From: UBA6522 sp963664945 | Lineage (GTDB): Bacteria > Pseudomonadota > Gammaproteobacteria > Steroidobacterales > Rariloculaceae | NCBI GenBank assembly: GCA_963664945.1 | Contig: OY761822.1 | Span: 4,464,001 to 4,528,000, forward strand | DNA: 64,000 nt | Direction: 5' to 3' | Part shown: one piece after another, positions 59,353 to 64,000 of the stretch | How positions within the stretch are numbered: the first letter of the stretch is position 1 | How the letters are laid out: the number at the start of each line of letters is the position of its first letter | Program-made: the position numbers and the translations under genes | The notes under the pieces: generated by a model | What the model was told of the DNA's origin: nothing | Database searches by the model: none | What the model saw: only the letters and a program-made list of their open reading frames with translations

Positions 59353-61272
59353 ATGGTCCAGTCAATAAGCCGATTCACCCTTGCCGCCGCCGCACTGTTG
59401 CTACTGAACGCCTGTGAACCGCAGGGCGCCGATACGGACACCGACGCGAACACCGACACGGAGGCCGCGGCGGAAGTCATTACCGTCGTGCCCAATTATC
59501 TGCGCCCTCCCGTGATGGGCCGCAACGGCGGCGTGTCCGCCGGCCATCCGCTGACCACCGCCGCGGCAATCGAGATTCTCCAGAACGGCGGCAATGCCTT
59601 CGATGCCGGCGTCGCCGCGCTGTTGACGGGCGGCGTCGTGGAACAGGACCTCTACAGCCTGGGCGGCGAATCGCTGATTCTCGTGTATCCGCACAGCGAG
59701 GGGGAAGTCACGTCGATCGTCGGCCAGGGCTGGGCGGCGCGGGACGCGACCATCGAATGGTATCGCGAGCGAGGCAGGGACCTCTACGGTTACGGACTCG
59801 ACCCGGCTGTCGTTCCCGGCGCGCTGCACGGCGCGCTGACGGTGCTGGAGCGTTGGGGCACCATGAGTTTCGAGGAGGTGGCCGCGCGCGCCATCGAGCA
59901 CGCGGAAGTGGGGTTCCCCCTTCGCTCGCGCACGGTCAGCACGATCTACAGGGAAATCGACTTCATCAATCGATGGCCCTCCAATCGCGCCTACTGGACC
60001 CGGCCGGACGGTTCGATGTTCGGATCGGGAGAGATCATCCGGCTGCCGACGCTGGCGAACACGTTGAACAAGATGGTCGAGGCCGAACGCGAGCAAAGCG
60101 CGAACGGCCGTGAAGCGGGCATCGCCGCCGCCCGGGACCGCTTCTACAAGGGCGACATCGCCGAGGAGATGGTCGCATTCCTGCAGGCGCACGGCACCCC
60201 CTTCGTGCTCGAAGATTTCTCGGAGTTTTTCGCCCGGGTCGAGGAACCCGTCAGCACGACCTACAAGCGCTATACCGTCTACAAGCAGTCGTTCAACAGC
60301 CAGGGGCCGATGCTGCTGCAGACGCTGAACATTCTGGAGAATTTCGATCTCAGGAGAATGGGCCACAACAGTGCGGACTATCTCCACACCATCATCGAAG
60401 CCTTCAAGCTGGCCTACGCCGACCGGGATACCTACTACGGCGATACCGAATTCGTGGATATCCCCGCCGAGGGGCTGCTGTCAAAGGAGTACGCCTCTCA
60501 GCGGGCGCAGTTGATCGACTTGGAGCGGGCCTCGGAGACCTTCGCGGCGGGCAACCCATTCGTGTTTGACGCCTCTCATGACCGGGAGGATTGGCAATTC
60601 TGGGTGGCGGACGCCGCGGACCCGCCTTCGGAACGGCTTCAGGTTGCCGCCGCAGACCGGCCGACGGACACGATGAAGGACACCACCCATATCGCCATCA
60701 TCGACAAGGACGGCAACATCTTCGACAGCACGCCCAGCGGCGGCTGGATCGGCGGGGCGGTCATCCTCGGCGACACCGGCATCGCCATGAGCGTGCGCGG
60801 CGAGCAATTCTGGCTCGACGAGACCCGCGCCGCGCAGTTGCGTCCCCGCTCGCGGCCGCGCTACACGCTGACACCCAGCATAGTGCTTAGAGATGGGGAA
60901 CCCTTCCTCGCCATCGGCACCCCGGGCGGCGACAACCAGGAGCAGACCATCCTGCAGATGTTCCTCAACATCGTGGAATTTCCGTCCCAGTGGTACCCCA
61001 ACCTGCATCAGGCGATCCAGGCGCCGAGGGTGCAGACCCTGCATTTCTACGCGTCGTTCTGGCCCCACGAGACGGGCTTCAATGAACTGAATGTCGAAAC
61101 CGATCTGCCGCCACAGGTCATCCGGTCGCTGGAGGACCGGGGGCACATGGTGAATCGTATGCAACCCCTCGGCATCCCGTCGTGCGGCACGGTGGTGCTG
61201 CTCGACCCCACGCACGGCGCCCGCATTGCCGGGGCGGACGTGCGCCGGGACTGTTACGCAATGGCGTATTGA
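59353..61272 (+). CDS. ggt: Gamma-glutamyltransferase family lipoprotein
   Basis: 639 residues with a lipobox LLLNAC after the signal helix, then an Asp/Thr-rich linker. Gamma-glutamyltransferase motifs: GGVSAGHPLTTAAAIEILQN, GGNAFDAGVAALLTGGVVEQ, YGYGLDPAVVPGALHGALTV and the autoprocessing site TMKDTTHIAIIDKDGNIFDS, where the nucleophile Thr of the small subunit lies in DTTH. GGWIGGAVILGDTGIAM follows. It is made as one chain and cleaves itself. It hydrolyses or transfers gamma-glutamyl groups in the periplasm; some relatives are cephalosporin acylases. Confidence 0.9.
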   Translation: MVQSISRFTLAAAALLLLNACEPQGADTDTDANTDTEAAAEVITVVPNYLRPPVMGRNGGVSAGHPLTTAAAIEILQNGGNAFDAGVAALLTGGVVEQDLYSLGGESLILVYPHSEGEVTSIVGQGWAARDATIEWYRERGRDLYGYGLDPAVVPGALHGALTVLERWGTMSFEEVAARAIEHAEVGFPLRSRTVSTIYREIDFINRWPSNRAYWTRPDGSMFGSGEIIRLPTLANTLNKMVEAEREQSANGREAGIAAARDRFYKGDIAEEMVAFLQAHGTPFVLEDFSEFFARVEEPVSTTYKRYTVYKQSFNSQGPMLLQTLNILENFDLRRMGHNSADYLHTIIEAFKLAYADRDTYYGDTEFVDIPAEGLLSKEYASQRAQLIDLERASETFAAGNPFVFDASHDREDWQFWVADAADPPSERLQVAAADRPTDTMKDTTHIAIIDKDGNIFDSTPSGGWIGGAVILGDTGIAMSVRGEQFWLDETRAAQLRPRSRPRYTLTPSIVLRDGEPFLAIGTPGGDNQEQTILQMFLNIVEFPSQWYPNLHQAIQAPRVQTLHFYASFWPHETGFNELNVETDLPPQVIRSLEDRGHMVNRMQPLGIPSCGTVVLLDPTHGARIAGADVRRDCYAMAY

Positions 61273-61312
61273 AGACGCGCGAGCTTCCGGCTTTGGCGAC
61301 TCGGTCGCTGCG

Positions 61313-63022
61313 TCACGCCGGGCGGGCCGCTGCTCCGTCCGAGCGGCCCGCTGCTTCGGCCGCGCCGAGCCGCCCGTAACCCGGATAGAGTTCGAGATCC
61401 TGTTCGGCCCGCAGAAGCGGCCGGCCGAGAATCATGTCGGAAACCCGCTCCGCGACCATCATTGTCGGGGCGTTCAGGTTCCCATTGGTGATTCTGGGAA
61501 ATACGGACGAATCGACGACCCTGAGCCTCTCGAGGCCGCGCACCCGACACTGCGCGTCCACCACGGCCATCTCGTCCCCGGCATCCCCCATCCGGCAGGT
61601 ACAGGAAGGATGGTAAGCACTCTCGACGTTTTCCCGAACCCACCGGTCGATCTCGCGGTCGGTAGCGACACCGGCACCGGGTTGAATCTCCTCGCCCCGG
61701 AAAGGACTCAACGCCGGTTGCTGCATGATCTGGCGAATCAGGTGGATGCAGTTACGCCAAACACGCATGTCGTCCGGGTGCGTGAGGTAGTTGAAGAGAA
61801 TGCGGGGGTCCGCATCCACATTCTTCGAATCGATGCTGACCTTGCCCCGGCTCTTCGGCTTGTTCGGTCCGAGGTGGACCTGGTAGCCGTGGCGGTCGAA
61901 AGCCTGCTTGCCGTCGTAGCGCATGGCTGCGGGGAGGAAGTGAAGCTGGACATCCGGCCATTCCCTTTCCGGGCCGGAGCGGATGAACGCACCGGACTCG
62001 AAGTGATTGGTGCTGCCCAACCCGTCCCTGAACAGTAGCCAGCGCAATCCGATCAGCGCCTTGCCAAGGGGATGCAGCGTCCCGTTCAGGGTGATCGGCT
62101 CCCGACACTGGAACTGGCAATAGACTTCAATGTGATCCTGAAGGTTATCGCCCACACCCGGCAAGTCATGCGCGACCGCAACGCCCGCGTTCTCAAGCAC
62201 ATCCCGCGGCCCAATCCCGGATCGCTGCAGCAGAACCGGGGAACCGATGGCGCCGGCCGTCAGGATGACTTCCCTGGCGGCCGCGGCTTCCATGTGGCGG
62301 TTCCCGCGTTGAAAGGCCACTCCTGTCGCGGTACCCCCCTCGAGCAAGACCTTGTCGACGTTTGCGCCCGTGACGACAGTCAGGTTACGCCGACTTCTGA
62401 CGGGCGCCAGGTAGGCCCGGGCGGTCGACTCGCGCACCCCGTCCCTGACCGTCATCTGCAAGGGGCCGAACCCTTCCTGCTGATACCCGTTGCTGTCATC
62501 GGTGCGGGGGAAACCCGCCTGGACGCCCGCTTCGATGAACGCCTGGTAGAGGGGATTACGCCTGGCGTTGTTGCCGCCGCCGGTGCCCACCGGACCGTCG
62601 CCGCCACGCCAGGTATCCGGGCCGCCCTGCCAGCTCTCCGAGCGGCGAAAGTACGGCAGGCAATTGCCGTAGTTCCAACCCGACGCGCCAAGAGCCTCCC
62701 ATTCGTCGAAGTCGCGTCCGTGGCCGCGCACGTAGACCATGCCGTTGATCGAAGACGAGCCCCCGAGCACCTTGCCCCGCGGGCAGTCGAGGCGGCGGCC
62801 GTCCAGGCCCGGCTCCGGCTCGGAGACGAAGCCCCAGTTGAACCGCTTGACGTTCATCGCTTCGGAAAATGCCGAGGGCATGCGGATGAACACACTGTTG
62901 TCGCGACCGCCGGCCTCAATGAGGAGTACCCGGTTCTCGGCAACGGCCGACAACCGGTTCGCCAGGACGCAACCCGCCGACCCGGCACCAACGATAATGT
63001 AGTCGTAGCTGTCTTTCTGCAC
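61313..63022 (-). CDS. GMC family FAD oxidoreductase (choline dehydrogenase-like)
   Basis: 569 residues from a GTG. The FAD-binding start is YDYIIVGAGSAGCVLANRLS; GMC signature 1 is PRGKVLGGSSSINGMVYVRG and signature 2 is GAIGSPVLLQRSGIGP. Active-site region: ESAYHPSCTCRMGDAGDEMA and RITNGNLNAPTMMVAERVSD, close to BetA and alcohol dehydrogenases AlkJ/PEG-DH. No signal peptide. Convergent with the gamma-glutamyltransferase gene. Oxidises an alcohol to an aldehyde with electron transfer to the quinone pool; substrate unknown. Confidence 0.9.
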   Translation of the reverse strand: MQKDSYDYIIVGAGSAGCVLANRLSAVAENRVLLIEAGGRDNSVFIRMPSAFSEAMNVKRFNWGFVSEPEPGLDGRRLDCPRGKVLGGSSSINGMVYVRGHGRDFDEWEALGASGWNYGNCLPYFRRSESWQGGPDTWRGGDGPVGTGGGNNARRNPLYQAFIEAGVQAGFPRTDDSNGYQQEGFGPLQMTVRDGVRESTARAYLAPVRSRRNLTVVTGANVDKVLLEGGTATGVAFQRGNRHMEAAAAREVILTAGAIGSPVLLQRSGIGPRDVLENAGVAVAHDLPGVGDNLQDHIEVYCQFQCREPITLNGTLHPLGKALIGLRWLLFRDGLGSTNHFESGAFIRSGPEREWPDVQLHFLPAAMRYDGKQAFDRHGYQVHLGPNKPKSRGKVSIDSKNVDADPRILFNYLTHPDDMRVWRNCIHLIRQIMQQPALSPFRGEEIQPGAGVATDREIDRWVRENVESAYHPSCTCRMGDAGDEMAVVDAQCRVRGLERLRVVDSSVFPRITNGNLNAPTMMVAERVSDMILGRPLLRAEQDLELYPGYGRLGAAEAAGRSDGAAARPA

Positions 63023-63180
63023 GGATCACCCAGCAAGTAATGGATCGGCTGTCGCCAAGAGCCTGACGGGACGCCGCAAGCCGGCGGCTGGCCAGTTCAG
63101 GCAGGATTGCACGGGAGCGTTGCGGCGGGCCGCCCCGCTCCCCGTACGGGGCGGAAGTCGTTGCTGCACGTGGCAGGCAC

Positions 63181-64000
63181 CTAGTTGAATCGATACCTCA
63201 GGGTCGCTCCAAACCAGCGCGGCGGCCCGAATACCTGAATCGTGTAGAAGCCGAAACCGGTGATGTCGTAACTATATGTCAACGACCGCTCGTCGGTCAG
63301 GTTGTTCACGAAGACGCTCGCGTCCCAGCTATTCTCGGGGGAGATGTAGGTCAGTTTCGCATCGAGCAACATATATTCCCCACCTTGCGTCACTTCCTCG
63401 TTGACGACATTGAAGTATTGCTTGCCGACGTAGTTGACCGAGGCCTGGGCGGCAAACGCCCCTCCGTTGCCCAGGCTCCACTCCTTCCGGAGCACGCCGT
63501 TGGCGCTGAAATCCGGCGCCAGAGGCGCCTCCTGGTTGTCGATCACGGTGCCGCCGTCCGGCGAGGTGCCGTTGACGGTGGTGTCGAGCACACTGACACC
63601 GAGCAAAATGTCCCAGCCGTCACCCGGCGTGACGGCCAGTTCGAGTTCGCCGCCGCGAAACTCGGCTTTCGAGTTGATCAGACGACTGGTCGTGTCCGCG
63701 AAGAAGAACGCCTGGAAGTTGTCGTAGTCGTAGAAGAAGACGCTGCCGTTCAGGCGCGCCCTGCCGTCGGCCCAGCTCGTCTTGGCGCCGAGTTCGTAGG
63801 CCGTCAGGATCTCCGGGTCGAAGCCCACGAAATCGATATGCGCGGCGTCGAAACCATCGGTGGGCGTGTTGAAACCGCCGCCCTTGACGCCTCGACTGAT
63901 GCCGAAATAGACCAGGTCGTCCTCCGTGACCCGCCAGTCGATTTGCGCCTTGCCGGAGAATTCCTCGTCTTGCCGCTCAAATGGATGGGGCGAACCGTCA
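63181..64000 (-). CDS. TonB-dependent receptor, C-terminal part (5' end outside window)
   Basis: The frame is open to the right edge. Barrel sequence typical of FecA/cirA-like receptors of alphaproteobacterial and marine gammaproteobacterial type: DLVYFGISRGVKGGGFNTPT, DPEILTAYELGAKTSWADGR, LNGSVFFYDYDNFQAFFFAD, QASVNYVGKQYFNVVNEE and NLTDERSLTYSYDITGFGFY, ending RWFGATLRYRFN with the C-terminal aromatic residue. The plug domain lies outside the window. Unrelated in sequence to the receptor at 2598-5882. Confidence 0.92.
   Translation of the reverse strand, partial: DGSPHPFERQDEEFSGKAQIDWRVTEDDLVYFGISRGVKGGGFNTPTDGFDAAHIDFVGFDPEILTAYELGAKTSWADGRARLNGSVFFYDYDNFQAFFFADTTSRLINSKAEFRGGELELAVTPGDGWDILLGVSVLDTTVNGTSPDGGTVIDNQEAPLAPDFSANGVLRKEWSLGNGGAFAAQASVNYVGKQYFNVVNEEVTQGGEYMLLDAKLTYISPENSWDASVFVNNLTDERSLTYSYDITGFGFYTIQVFGPPRWFGATLRYRFN

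Overview
The window reads as a high-GC gammaproteobacterial chromosome, probably environmental or host-associated. The backbone follows the gene order known from Pseudomonas: the minor-pilin operon fimT-pilV-pilW-pilX-pilY1-pilE, then lspA-ileS-ribF-murJ, rpsT, obgE-rpmA-rplU and ispB. Outer-membrane TonB-dependent receptors, many secreted lipoproteins and several PQQ or flavin oxidoreductases suggest a heterotroph that scavenges complex organic matter. Species cannot be named from sequence alone.

Layout. 1-2.3 kb: a visibly AT-richer pair (PQQ propeller protein and Gfo/Idh/MocA oxidoreductase) ending at an IS256-type transposase remnant. 2.6-13.0 kb: a TonB-dependent receptor beside a tryptophan-halogenase copy split by an IS1634-family element; then an IS graveyard with pieces of a GH78 rhamnosidase, an IS1182-type transposase and a HEPN-like protein plus one methyltransferase; then an intact second halogenase. 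13.1-22.3 kb: tRNA-Thr(CGT) and the type IV pilus minor-pilin operon, whose last gene, pilE, is split by an ISAs1-type element with 10-bp target duplications. Its transposase carries an N-terminal DUF4338/DruA-like domain. 22.3-25.4 kb: a toxin-antitoxin pair and a CBS/P-II/DUF1538/DUF1538 operon, where Pseudomonas has ispH and fkpB. 25.5-36.8 kb: essential housekeeping genes.

37-54 kb is accessory: a lipoprotein sulfatase with a non-canonical active-site motif, a long imperfect palindrome, a VapC-type PIN/Phd module, two near-identical ParD-like antitoxin genes flanking a type II restriction-modification pair, an EcsC-family protein, a GST, a PQQ dehydrogenase with small secreted companions, and a BrnT toxin gene overlapping by 4 nt a 1517-residue protein. 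That protein joins a BrnA-like N-terminus, a sacsin/GHKL ATPase and an SF2 helicase. It is the best candidate here for an undescribed defence or toxin-control system.

54-64 kb carries secreted catabolic functions: an esterase lipoprotein, a CBM9-like/DUF5916 outer-membrane protein, a BoxD/PaaZ-type aldehyde dehydrogenase, a gamma-glutamyltransferase lipoprotein, a GMC oxidoreductase, and the C-terminal part of a second TonB-dependent receptor running off the right edge.
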